Positions 23,210 to 31,902 of a stretch of DNA of 49,665 nt are shown here, in pieces. The notes under the pieces were generated by a model, which saw nothing but the letters and a program-made list of their open reading frames with translations, did not search any database and was not told the origin of the DNA. Within the stretch, counting starts at the first letter, position 1; the number at the start of each line of letters is the position of its first letter. Both the position numbers and the translations under genes were made by a program. The stretch comes from Micromonospora sp. ALFpr18c (lineage in GTDB: Bacteria > Actinomycetota > Actinomycetes > Mycobacteriales > Micromonosporaceae): positions 1-49,665 of the forward strand of contig NZ_WBKR01000018.1 in NCBI RefSeq assembly GCF_008868155.1, in the 5' to 3' direction.

Positions 23210-25978
23210 GTGACGGTGTCCCTGCCCGCACGACCGGCGACCCCGATCTCCTGGCGGATGCCTGGGGTGTTCATGCTGCGCACCGCCGGACTGCCGATCG
23301 AGGTCGCCGACCGGCTCGCCGTCGACCGCAGCGCCGAATGGGCACGCCGGGTGCTCGACCTGGAGGACCGGCTGCGCGCCACCGGACGGGACCTGGCCGA
23401 CGCGTTGCAGAGCGCGGTGGGGCGCAACCTGAGCGACGACGGGCTGCGGCAGCGCCTCATCCGGTTGCGCCGTGACGTGTTCAACCTCCGCGCGCCCCGC
23501 CCGGCCGACCCGGCCGCCTGGCCGGTCGATGCCGTCGGCGCGGACACCCACCGGCAGCTGACCCACTGGCTGGAGACCTTCGCGGCGTACCGGACGGAGC
23601 TGGCCGCCGGCCCGGCGGTGCTCGACGACGAGCTGGCGAGCCGGCGCACGCTGCTGCGGGCCCTCGCCGACGACCCGGACCTGCGCGGCGGCATCCTGCT
23701 CGCCTCCCCGTCGCTGGACCGCTACCTGTCCGGCTACGCCACCGGGACCGGCCCGCTGGGCAAGCGGGCCCGTCGCATCGAGCGGTCCCTGCTGGAGTAC
23801 GCCTACCGCACCGCCGCCAAGACCAGCCCGTTCAGCCGGCTGACCACGGTGAACGTCGGCACCTTCGCGAGCGGCACCGGCGAGCTGCTGCACGTCGTTC
23901 CGAGCACCGCCGACACGGTCGCGGCGACGCGCGGCAGCGCCCGGCTCAACCTCGCCGCGCTGGGCCGGCTCTCGGCCATCGTGCTCGCCGACGAGACGCT
24001 GCGCTCCGACCTGCCGGTGACCCTGACCACCGGGTGGCGCATCGCCCACGGCCGGCTGCGCTACCTGCGCCGGCGGCGGACCAGCTCGGAGGACGGCGAG
24101 GCCGCGATCACCCTGGAGTCGATCCACGAGTCGCTGTTCGTGCTCCCCACCGGCCGGGTGCTGCACGACATCCTGGCCGCCCTCGACGGCGGCCGGGTAC
24201 GGCGGATGGCCGACCTGGTCACCGAGCTGACCACCGACGGACGGCCCGCCGACGAGGTCGCCCAGTACCTGCACCACCTGCTGCGCGTCGGCCTGCTCGT
24301 GGTGCCGAACCTGCAACTGGACATCCACGCCGACGACCCGGTCGAGGGCTACCGCGGCGCGCTGCGGCAGATCGACAGGGACTGGTCCCGCCGCCTCGCC
24401 GAGCGGGTGGCCAGGGCCAACCGGCTGGCCACCGCGTTTCCGGAGCAGGACGTGCCGGGCCGCCGCCGCGCGCTGGACGGGATCCGCGACGAGCTGGTCG
24501 CCGCGCACGCCGACCTCGGACGCCCCGACGTTCCGGCCCCGCGCACCCTCGTCTATGAGGACGCCACCCGGCACACCGACGCCCCGGTCACCGCCGACCG
24601 CGCCCGCTGGGAGCGGGAGATCCTGCCCGGCCTGCGGGCGCTGGCCCGGATCATGCCGGTGTTCGACATCAACCTGCCTCGCCGGCTGGCCACCAAGGGC
24701 TTCTTCCGCGCCCGGTACGGCGACGGCGGGCGCTGCGACGACCTGCTCACCTTCGCCCACGAGTTCCAGCAGGACTTCTTCGAGCACTACAGCGGTCGGA
24801 TGATGCGCCGCCGCGCGTTCGACGAGGACAACCGCTACGTCCGGCAGGAGAACTGGTTCCGGCAGGACGAGATCACCGCACTGGACGATGCCCGCCTGGA
24901 GGTGGCCCGGCGGATGAACGACGCGTACGACCGGCTGCCCGCCGACGCCGAGGAGCTGACCCTCGACGACGCGTTCATGGCCGACGTCGCCGCCATGGTG
25001 CCCGAGACGCTCGGCACGCTCGACCCCCGGTCGTTCTTCCTCCAGCTCGCCGACCAGGGCGGCCGGCACCGGGTGGTGGTCAACCGGGTCTACTCCGGGA
25101 TGACGCTGCTCTTCTCCCGCTTCGCGCACCTCTTCGCCGAGCAGGACCTCGCCGGGGCGCTGCGCGCCGAGCTGCTGCGTCTCCAGCCGCCCGGCGCGGT
25201 GCTCGCCGAACTCAAGGGCGGGTACGACGCCACCAACCTCAACCTGCACCCGGTGGTCACCCCGTACGAGCTGGTGTGCCCGGGGGAGATCAGCCACCGA
25301 CCGGCGGCCGAGCAGATCGACATGGACGACCTCAGCGTCGAGCACGATCCGGTGGGCGACCGGCTGCTGCTGCGCTCGCGGCGCCTCGACGCCGAGGTGA
25401 TCCCGGTCTACCTGGGGTTCCTGCTGCCGATGGCGCTGCCGGAGGTGCAGCAGGTGCTGCTCACCTTCGCCTACCTGGGTATGGCCCAGCCCGACCTGTG
25501 GGCCGGCACGACCGTGCCGCTGCCCGGCCGGGGCATCGCCGGCTACCCGCGCATCGTGCACGGCGACGTGGTGCTGCAACGGCGGATGTGGAAGCTGCAC
25601 CCCGACCACCTGCCGACCCGTACGCCCGAGCAGAGCGACGCACAGTGGTTCCTGGCGTGGCAGCGGTGGCGGCGCGACAACGGGCTGCCGAGGCGGGTCT
25701 TCGCCACCCCGGAGGGCACCCGGCTCACCCCGGCGGCCGGCGACGACGGCGCCCAGGCCGCGACCCGGCCGGACCACAAGCCGCTCTACGTGGACTTCGA
25801 CAGCCACTTCTCGCTGCACCTGCTCGACACGACGGCGCGTGGCGCCGGCAGTCGACTCGTGCTGACCGAGATGCTGCCGGGCCGCGACGAGCAGATGGTG
25901 CGCGGCGACGCCGGCACGCACGTCACCGAGCTGACCGTCGAACTCAACGGTGTCCGAGACGGAGTGAACGATGACTGA
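23210..25978 (+). CDS. LanB-type (thiopeptide) dehydratase, glutamylation subunit
   Basis: The GTG start has AAGGAGA five bases upstream. The 922-residue protein matches the Lant_dehydr_N family. Conserved segments are ERSLLEYAYRTAAKTSPFSR (Lys204, Ser206, Pro207, Phe208), and near the end FLAWQRWRRDNGLPRRVF followed by KPLYVDFDSHFSLHLL. It lacks the C-terminal SpaB_C domain, as in split LanB systems of thiopeptides and goadsporin. The family transfers glutamate from glutamyl-tRNA to Ser/Thr side chains. Its stop overlaps the next start by eight bases, so the partner subunit is made in step. Confidence 0.9.
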   Translation: MTVSLPARPATPISWRMPGVFMLRTAGLPIEVADRLAVDRSAEWARRVLDLEDRLRATGRDLADALQSAVGRNLSDDGLRQRLIRLRRDVFNLRAPRPADPAAWPVDAVGADTHRQLTHWLETFAAYRTELAAGPAVLDDELASRRTLLRALADDPDLRGGILLASPSLDRYLSGYATGTGPLGKRARRIERSLLEYAYRTAAKTSPFSRLTTVNVGTFASGTGELLHVVPSTADTVAATRGSARLNLAALGRLSAIVLADETLRSDLPVTLTTGWRIAHGRLRYLRRRRTSSEDGEAAITLESIHESLFVLPTGRVLHDILAALDGGRVRRMADLVTELTTDGRPADEVAQYLHHLLRVGLLVVPNLQLDIHADDPVEGYRGALRQIDRDWSRRLAERVARANRLATAFPEQDVPGRRRALDGIRDELVAAHADLGRPDVPAPRTLVYEDATRHTDAPVTADRARWEREILPGLRALARIMPVFDINLPRRLATKGFFRARYGDGGRCDDLLTFAHEFQQDFFEHYSGRMMRRRAFDEDNRYVRQENWFRQDEITALDDARLEVARRMNDAYDRLPADAEELTLDDAFMADVAAMVPETLGTLDPRSFFLQLADQGGRHRVVVNRVYSGMTLLFSRFAHLFAEQDLAGALRAELLRLQPPGAVLAELKGGYDATNLNLHPVVTPYELVCPGEISHRPAAEQIDMDDLSVEHDPVGDRLLLRSRRLDAEVIPVYLGFLLPMALPEVQQVLLTFAYLGMAQPDLWAGTTVPLPGRGIAGYPRIVHGDVVLQRRMWKLHPDHLPTRTPEQSDAQWFLAWQRWRRDNGLPRRVFATPEGTRLTPAAGDDGAQAATRPDHKPLYVDFDSHFSLHLLDTTARGAGSRLVLTEMLPGRDEQMVRGDAGTHVTELTVELNGVRDGVNDD

Positions 25979-27017
25979 CTACCCTTCGCCTGTCGACCAC
26001 GGCTGGCTCAGCGTGCACGTCTTCTATGCCAGCAACGCCAACCCGATGCTCGTCGAGGGCGTCCGGCCGCTGGTGGACGAGCTGCGGGCCGAAGGGCTGA
26101 TCAGCAGGTACTTCTTCATCAAGTACTGGATGGAGGGGCCACACGTACGCCTGCGGGTGCTGCCCGCCCCCGGCGTCGACCCAGCGGTGGTCCGCGCCCG
26201 GGTGGACGCGGCCATCGAGGCGTTCCTGCGCCGCCGGCCCGCCCTGTACGAGGTGGACAGCGCCGGCCTCGGTGACCTGTACCGGCAGATGTTCCTCGCC
26301 GAGTACGGCCAGCAGCGGTGGGACGAGGAGTACGGCCCGGACGGCGTGATGCCCATCCGGGCCAACAACAGCCACCACCACATCCCGTACGAGCGGGAGT
26401 ACGGCCGCTACGGCGGGCCCGCCGGGATCGAGCTGGCCGAGTGGCACTTCGAGCACTCCAGCGACGTGGTGCTCGACCTGCTGGCCACCACCAACGTGCA
26501 CGTCCGGCCGGTGCTGCTCGGCCTCTCCGCCCAGCTCACGATGATGATGTGTGCCGTCTTCCTCGACGACGACACGCGGATCGCCGGCTTCCTCGATGAG
26601 TACCGGACGTTCTGGGAGGTCTCCTACTCGGAGCCCAGCGACGACTACCACGCCAGCTTCGACACCAGCTACCGGCGGATGGACACCGCCCTGCGCGGCC
26701 GGCTCGCCGACATCCGCGCGGCGGCCCGGGACCGGTCGGCGGCGCGCCTCGGTGGCGTCGAGGGCCGCTGGCTGGCGCACTGCGCCGCGCTGCGGGACCG
26801 GGTGGTGGCCCTCGCCGAGGGCGGCGACCTGCTGTTCCAGCGCGGCGGGGCGGACCCGACACCGGTCACCGACCTCGACGCCGCGCTGCCCATCCTGCTC
26901 AGCTCGTACGTGCACATGACCAACAACCGGCTCGGGGTGAGCATCCTGGACGAGATCTACCTGTCGTATCTGCTGCGCGCCGCGCTGCTCGACGAGGCGC
27001 CGGCCGGCACGCGATGA
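25971..27017 (+). CDS. SpaB_C/thiopeptide-type protein: glutamate elimination or pyridine synthase
   Basis: This 348-residue protein starts WLSVHVFYASN and has SRYFFIKYWMEGPHVRLRV, the signature of the SpaB_C/thiopeptide-type bacteriocin family. It also keeps YEREYGRYGGPAGIELAEWHF, very like the elimination domain of full LanB enzymes (YEPE-ERYGG). This favours glutamate elimination to give dehydroalanine and dehydrobutyrine. The same fold is used by pyridine synthases that close thiopeptide macrocycles, and only one such gene is present. Its job therefore decides whether the product is linear or cyclic. Both ends overlap neighbouring genes (8 and 4 bases). Confidence 0.85.
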   Translation: MTDYPSPVDHGWLSVHVFYASNANPMLVEGVRPLVDELRAEGLISRYFFIKYWMEGPHVRLRVLPAPGVDPAVVRARVDAAIEAFLRRRPALYEVDSAGLGDLYRQMFLAEYGQQRWDEEYGPDGVMPIRANNSHHHIPYEREYGRYGGPAGIELAEWHFEHSSDVVLDLLATTNVHVRPVLLGLSAQLTMMMCAVFLDDDTRIAGFLDEYRTFWEVSYSEPSDDYHASFDTSYRRMDTALRGRLADIRAAARDRSAARLGGVEGRWLAHCAALRDRVVALAEGGDLLFQRGGADPTPVTDLDAALPILLSSYVHMTNNRLGVSILDEIYLSYLLRAALLDEAPAGTR

Positions 27018-28258
27018 CCACCGTCGACGCGACCTGGACCCGCCCCCGACTGCGCGACGGGGTGGCGCTCGGCCCCGGACAGTGGCGCGGCGAGAAGCTC
27101 GTGCACCACGTCCGGGACGCCGAGACCGGCTGGTTCTACCGGGTCGGCCCACGCGAGCACTTCCTGCTCTCCCGGATGGACGGCACCCGCACCCTCGACG
27201 ACATCGCCGCCGAGTACGCCGCGACGTTCAAGCGTCGGCTCGGGCCGGAGAACTGGCAGCAGCTCTTCGGCATGCTGCACCGCCGGCAACTGCTCGACGG
27301 CGCCACCGATCCGGGGGAGATCGCCCGCCTGACCGCGTCCGCCGCCGAGGGCGCCGCGAAGGCCCGGCGTGGGCCGCTGTCGGCCCGCTGGCCGCTGTTC
27401 GACCCGGACGCCCTCTTCACCCGACTGCTGCCCCGGCTCGGCCCGCTGTTCAGTTGGTGGTTCGTGCTGCCCGCCCTGCTGGCCGTGCTCGTCGTGACCG
27501 GGTACGTCGTGGCGCACCTGCCGGATCTGCTGACCGGGGTGGGCGGTGGGCACCGTCCGCTCGCCGCGATCGTGGCCGCCGTGGTGATCACCTGGCTGAT
27601 CGTCTTCCTGCACGAGTGCGCGCACGGCCTGACCTGCCGACACTTCGGCGGGCGGGTCAGTGAGATCGGGGTGATGTGGCGGTTCCCGCTGCTGGCCCCG
27701 TACTGCAAGGTCGACGACATCGTGCTGTTCACCCCCCGGCGGCGGGTCGCCACCGCGTTCGCCGGCGTGTTCGTCAGCATGCTGGCGCTGGTGCCGTTCG
27801 CCGCCATCCGCGCCTGGGCCGGGCCCGGCGCGCTGCGGGACCTGGCCGGCACCATGCTGCTGTTCGGCACCGCGACCGCCACGCTCAACCTTGTGCCGTT
27901 CCTGCGGCTGGACGGCTACCACATGCTCAGCCACGCCCTCAACCTCGCCGACCTGCGCGCCGACACGTACCGATTCTGGGGGCGGCTGCTGCGCGGCGGT
28001 CGGCGCGCGACCGCCGGCTACCGCCGCCGCGAACGGCTGATCTACACGGGGTACGGGGTGGCGTCGGCTGTCTTCGCGGTGACCGTGCTGATCCTGCTCG
28101 TCCGTTTCTGGTACGACTCGCTGGCCCGCTGGATCGGGCCCGGCTGGGCGGTCACCGTGCTGGTGGTCGAGGCCGTCGTGCTGCTGGCGCTGGCCGGGTA
28201 CGTCGCCCGCCGCCGTCGCCGCGCCCCGACCGCCGACGGCGGGAGCGTCCCCGCTTGA
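27014..28258 (+). CDS. M50-type membrane zinc metalloprotease with N-terminal RRE-like domain
   Basis: The ATG overlaps the previous stop (ATGA). The 414-residue protein has an N-terminal soluble part (about 1-110; WFYRVGPREHFLLSRMDGTR, then helices) that looks like a PqqD/RRE-type peptide-binding winged helix. Six or so transmembrane helices follow. The zinc site is HECAH at 200-204 and LDGY with Asp300, as in site-2-type M50 proteases. Last in the operon, it could cut the leaders at the membrane, help secretion, or provide immunity. No other protease is in the cluster. Confidence 0.82.
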   Translation: MTTVDATWTRPRLRDGVALGPGQWRGEKLVHHVRDAETGWFYRVGPREHFLLSRMDGTRTLDDIAAEYAATFKRRLGPENWQQLFGMLHRRQLLDGATDPGEIARLTASAAEGAAKARRGPLSARWPLFDPDALFTRLLPRLGPLFSWWFVLPALLAVLVVTGYVVAHLPDLLTGVGGGHRPLAAIVAAVVITWLIVFLHECAHGLTCRHFGGRVSEIGVMWRFPLLAPYCKVDDIVLFTPRRRVATAFAGVFVSMLALVPFAAIRAWAGPGALRDLAGTMLLFGTATATLNLVPFLRLDGYHMLSHALNLADLRADTYRFWGRLLRGGRRATAGYRRRERLIYTGYGVASAVFAVTVLILLVRFWYDSLARWIGPGWAVTVLVVEAVVLLALAGYVARRRRRAPTADGGSVPA

Positions 28259-28720
28259 GCTGGTCGGACCGCGTTCACGGTCGGCAACCTGGTGCCGGGC
28301 AGCAGGTACACCGTCAACGTGCTGGCCCGCGACACCGCCGGTCGGGTGTCCTGGTCGTCGCCGCCGCTCACGTTCGCCACCGGCGGCCCGGCCACCAGCA
28401 CGTGCACCGTCCGCTTCACCGCCGACAACGACTGGGGCAACGGCTACATCGGCGGAGTGGAGATCACCAACAACGGTACGAAGCCGATCAACGGGTGGAC
28501 GCTCACCTGGACCTGGCCGACCGGCTGGCAGCAGGTGAGCAGCGGGTGGAGCGCCACCTGGGAGCAGGTCGGCACCGCCGTGCGGGTCACCCCGACCGAC
28601 GACAACCGGCAGATCGCCGCCGGCGCCAGCGTGAGCGCCGGTTTCGTCGGCGCGTACAGCGGACCGAACGTGCTGCCCACCGCGTTCCGTCTCAACGGCA
28701 CCGTCTGCGCGACGGGCTGA
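28259..28720 (+). pseudogene. Fossil 3' end of a secreted glycosidase: FnIII tail plus CBM2
   Basis: Directly after the protease stop, in the same reading frame, the sequence encodes the end of a fibronectin III domain (FTVGNLVPGSRYTVNVLARD) and a complete family 2 cellulose-binding module. The CBM2 has CTVRFTADNDWGNGYIGGVE, the aromatic residues of GWTLTWTWPTGW and SSGWSATW, and a closing Cys near the end. No catalytic domain, signal peptide, start codon or Shine-Dalgarno site precedes it. It is the stump of a cellulase- or xylanase-type gene cut by recombination when the cluster arrived or neighbouring DNA was lost. Confidence 0.8.
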
Positions 28721-28724
28721 CGCT

Positions 28725-28759
28725 GTGGTCCGGCCGGCCCGTCGGGCCGGCCGGACCAC
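28725..28759. terminator. Bidirectional terminator, 16-bp perfect stem
   Basis: The arms 28725-28740 and 28744-28759 pair perfectly with a 3-nt loop between the CBM2 remnant and the converging von Willebrand D gene. It was probably the native terminator of the lost glycosidase gene and now ends the RiPP operon. Confidence 0.8.
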
Positions 28760-28761
28760 GG

Positions 28762-31113
28762 TCAGCCGACCTGGCGGACGGTGAGCGTCGCCGTGCCGGT
28801 CTCGTCGGCCCCCGGGTCCAGCAGCAGCGTGTACGTGCCGCGCTTGGGCAACGGGTCCGTCTCGAACCGTCCAGTCCCGCCGATGACGCAGCCGCTGGCC
28901 ACCGTGTCGCCGTCCGGCCCGGTGAGCAGCAGGATCCCGCACCGGTCGGGCAGGCTCGCCGCGGTCACCTCGACGGCGACGCGGCGACCCGCGTCGGCGG
29001 GGAACCGCAGCCGGCTCACGGCGCCGGGTCGGCTGACGGTGAGCGTCACGGCACGGCCGTCGGCGACGGTGTCGGCCTGCTCGTCGTGGGCGTCGCGCAG
29101 CCGCACGTCCGCTGAGCCGGTGTCGGTGGAGGTCCCGTCGACCTCCAGGACGTACCCGCCGGTGACCGGCAGGACGACGCCGTCGACGTACCCCGTGCCG
29201 CCGATGACACAGCCGCTGGTCACCTGTTCGCCGGCCGGGTCGCGCAGCAGGAGCAGCCCGCAGCGGTCGGGCAGGGTGGCGCCGGTGACCTGGAGGAACA
29301 CCTTCTGGCCGGCGCGACCGTCGAACGCCAGGCGGCTCACCGCCCCCGGCTGGGCGAGCGTCGCCCGCACCGCCGGCCCGTCGAGGGTGAGCGTCTTGTC
29401 CTCGTCGGTCACGGTGACGAACCGCACCGTCGCCCGGCCGAGGTCGGCGTCCCACGGGTCGAGCACCACCTGGTGGTCGCCGGTGACAGCGAGGGTGGTG
29501 GTGTCGATGAAGCCGACTCCCGAGATCACGCAGCCGGTCGCCAGTTGGCGGCCCTGCGGGTCGAGCAGCAGCAGGATGCCGCACCGGTCCGGTGTGGTGG
29601 CCGCCGGCACCTCGACGAAGATCTTCTGACCGGCCCGGCCGGGCACCTTCAGGGCGGCGGTGGCACCGGGCCGCGTCACCTCCAGGCTGACGTCACCGGC
29701 ACCGGGTGTGGCGCGCTGGGCCCGTGCGGCGTCGGTCGCGAACGCCACCTGCCCGGTGAGGCCGACGTCGAGCACACACTCGGCGAGGGCACGCGGATCG
29801 GTCACGCCGGCCCGCCGGCAGACGAGTTCCGCGGTGGCCCGGTTGGGCAGGTCGTCGACGGTGAGCTGCCGCTCGGGGAAGCGCCGGTCGGTGAACGTGG
29901 CGGTGGACTGGCCCGGCTCGTAGTCGAACAACGACCGCTGCGCCTCGACCCGCCAGCTGTCGGCGAAGCCCGGATACAACGCCTCGAACGTGGGCGGCGA
30001 CGCCACCCTCGTCCCGTTGCGGACGCTCAGGTCGTCACCCGGATCACCGTCGTGGTCGCCGAGCAGACCCTCAAGCGTCCCGGCGCGTGCGGGCGGTGCG
30101 CCGACGCTCACGCTCAACCCCCACACACCGATCGGGTGCGCGGTCAGCTGCGTGCCGTCCGGCCAGTCCACCGTGATCGTGCCGTCGTACCAGCTCGTGA
30201 CGGTGCCGCCGCGCGGCAGCTTCACCCCGTCAGGCGCGGACACGGGCGAGCCGCCGTTCACCCGGACCGCCGGGCCGTCGGGTGTCGCGTACACGCCGAC
30301 CCGGTCGCCGGCCACCCGGGCCGCGACCGCCGAGTTCACCGCCACCACCGAGCTGGCCGGGAACATCGTCTGGCGTACCTGGACCTCGAAGTCGTCAGTC
30401 GTCGAGCGGCTGAGCACGAACTCGCCGGCGGCCTGGAAGTCGTAGCGCTGGCCGTCGTAGGTGAGCAGGTGCGGGTCGCCGTTGCTGTTGGCGCAGCGGT
30501 AACCCTTGCCGATCACCGAGATCGAGCAACCCCCACCGCCGGGCGGTCGGGGCCTGGGCTGGTCGCAGTCCTTGCCGTTGGCCGGCAGTTTCATACCACC
30601 GTACGACGGGCGCGTCGGCACGCCGACCGCCTTGCGGTACGCGTTCTCCGCCAACACCGCGTGCACCTCGGCGGGGTCCACTGTGCTCGCCTGTTGGCCG
30701 CCCTGGGTGCAGAACTGGCCCCGGTCGGTGTCGTTCACCTCGTCGAGGGCATGGTTCATCTCGTGGATCAGGGTGGCGCACTGGTCTTCCGTGAAGCCTG
30801 CGCCCTCGTCGTCCAGCTTCCGCCCGTCGTTCTCCGGCACCCAGTTGATCTGCACGTCGCTGCCCGGGACGTACGTCGTGGTGCTGCTCTCCGAGCCGAA
30901 GATGGGCCTACGGACCTTGATCTTTTTGCCGGAGCGTTCCAACTCGTCGAGCACGGCCCCGTTGCCGGAGCCGCGGATCTGTCCGACGCAGCCCGCGTAC
31001 TCCGTCTGCAGGTCGGATTCGACGGTGACCACGGCGGCCGCGGCCGATGGTGCGAGCAGCACCAGCACCCCCGCGAGGATCAACCCGGCCCGGATCGCGC
31101 GCACGCCGCTCAC
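28762..31113 (-). CDS. Secreted HExxH protein with von Willebrand type D domain and C-terminal repeats
   Basis: The start GTG at 31111-31113 overlaps the stop of the upstream lipoprotein gene (GTGA). The 783-residue protein has a signal peptide (about 1-27). An effector-like metallopeptidase region holds LIHEMNHALDE (His117, Glu118, His121). After a Pro-rich linker comes a von Willebrand factor D domain (NSNGDPHLLTYDGQRYDF, about 218-370). Three repeats of about 100 residues end the protein, each with PDRCG(I/L)LLL...SGCVI.G.G. The repeats look like beta-sandwich adhesion modules. The N-terminal region may be a protease or toxin-like domain; its class is uncertain. Confidence 0.75.
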   Translation of the reverse strand: MSGVRAIRAGLILAGVLVLLAPSAAAAVVTVESDLQTEYAGCVGQIRGSGNGAVLDELERSGKKIKVRRPIFGSESSTTTYVPGSDVQINWVPENDGRKLDDEGAGFTEDQCATLIHEMNHALDEVNDTDRGQFCTQGGQQASTVDPAEVHAVLAENAYRKAVGVPTRPSYGGMKLPANGKDCDQPRPRPPGGGGCSISVIGKGYRCANSNGDPHLLTYDGQRYDFQAAGEFVLSRSTTDDFEVQVRQTMFPASSVVAVNSAVAARVAGDRVGVYATPDGPAVRVNGGSPVSAPDGVKLPRGGTVTSWYDGTITVDWPDGTQLTAHPIGVWGLSVSVGAPPARAGTLEGLLGDHDGDPGDDLSVRNGTRVASPPTFEALYPGFADSWRVEAQRSLFDYEPGQSTATFTDRRFPERQLTVDDLPNRATAELVCRRAGVTDPRALAECVLDVGLTGQVAFATDAARAQRATPGAGDVSLEVTRPGATAALKVPGRAGQKIFVEVPAATTPDRCGILLLLDPQGRQLATGCVISGVGFIDTTTLAVTGDHQVVLDPWDADLGRATVRFVTVTDEDKTLTLDGPAVRATLAQPGAVSRLAFDGRAGQKVFLQVTGATLPDRCGLLLLRDPAGEQVTSGCVIGGTGYVDGVVLPVTGGYVLEVDGTSTDTGSADVRLRDAHDEQADTVADGRAVTLTVSRPGAVSRLRFPADAGRRVAVEVTAASLPDRCGILLLTGPDGDTVASGCVIGGTGRFETDPLPKRGTYTLLLDPGADETGTATLTVRQVG

Positions 31114-31721
31114 CCGCCCCGCACCTCGAACGCGACGGTGCCCTGCTCGGCCGTCGCGGCGCAGGCGTCCGCCGGCACTCCCCGCAGCGGTGCCCGCAGG
31201 TAGCCCACCACCAGCCGGTACGCCCCCGGCTGGTCGACCGGCCACCACGTGACGGTGGCCCCGCCGCGACCGTCCGGAGCGGACGTCGTCAACGCCGCGC
31301 CCACCGGGCTCTGCGGGTCGCTGCCGAGGGTCAGCTCCACCGACCCGCGCGGTGGCACCCGGACCAGGTTGCCGATCAGGTACGCGGTGAAGTCCCGGTA
31401 GTAGGCGGCACCGCCGATGGCGGGCGCGACAGGCGTGCCGTCGCGGGTCAGCGACAGCACGGTCACCGCCCCGTCCGGCACCCGGCTGAGCTGACACTCG
31501 GCGTCCCGGTTGTTGGTCAGCTTCATCCGGAGGCTGATCTGCTCACCCAACCGGTAGGACGGCTGGGACACCGCGACGGTGAGGCCGACCGTGGCGGCGG
31601 CGCCCGCCGGTGCAGGCGCGGAACGCGACCGGCGGCACCCGACGGTGGTGGACATCAGCAGCAGGGCGAGGCAACCGGCGAGCGCCGTGCGACCCACCGA
31701 CCCTGCCCGGGGTACGCCCAT
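31110..31721 (-). CDS. Lipoprotein of unknown function, coupled to the vWD protein
   Basis: The 203-residue product has a lipoprotein signal with lipobox TVGC (Cys29). The mature part has an Ig-like beta pattern (VGLTVAVSQPSYRLGEQISL, RMKLTNNRDAECQL) and ends in a strand-rich half with PPRGSVELTLGS. The fold resembles intracellular proteinase-inhibitor-like or BsuPI-type Ig domains, which is only an impression. Translational coupling to the HExxH/vWD protein suggests the two act together outside the membrane. Confidence 0.7.
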   Translation of the reverse strand: MGVPRAGSVGRTALAGCLALLLMSTTVGCRRSRSAPAPAGAAATVGLTVAVSQPSYRLGEQISLRMKLTNNRDAECQLSRVPDGAVTVLSLTRDGTPVAPAIGGAAYYRDFTAYLIGNLVRVPPRGSVELTLGSDPQSPVGAALTTSAPDGRGGATVTWWPVDQPGAYRLVVGYLRAPLRGVPADACAATAEQGTVAFEVRGG

Positions 31722-31902
31722 GGGCCGCGCGCCTCCTCCGACCGACGCCCGTCGTCGGCGATCGCCGCCAGCCTGCGCCGCGCGGTGCCGTGACCGCTGT
31801 CGTGATCCGGCCCGGTGGTTGTCCGCAAGCCGACCGGAGGGGCAGCCGGTCGGCCACCGTGGACGTTAGGCTGCGGGATCGACGGGGGAGAGGTGGTCGG
31901 TC

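Noticed and set aside
25971..27017. Firm call as a pyridine synthase
   Set aside because: The elimination-type YGG motif is kept and no second SpaB_C protein exists in the window, so the assignment is left open.
28256..28720. Stop read-through to give a protease-FnIII-CBM2 fusion
   Set aside because: The frames are in phase, but a cellulose-binding tail on a membrane leader peptidase makes little sense and there is no read-through signal. A fossil is simpler.
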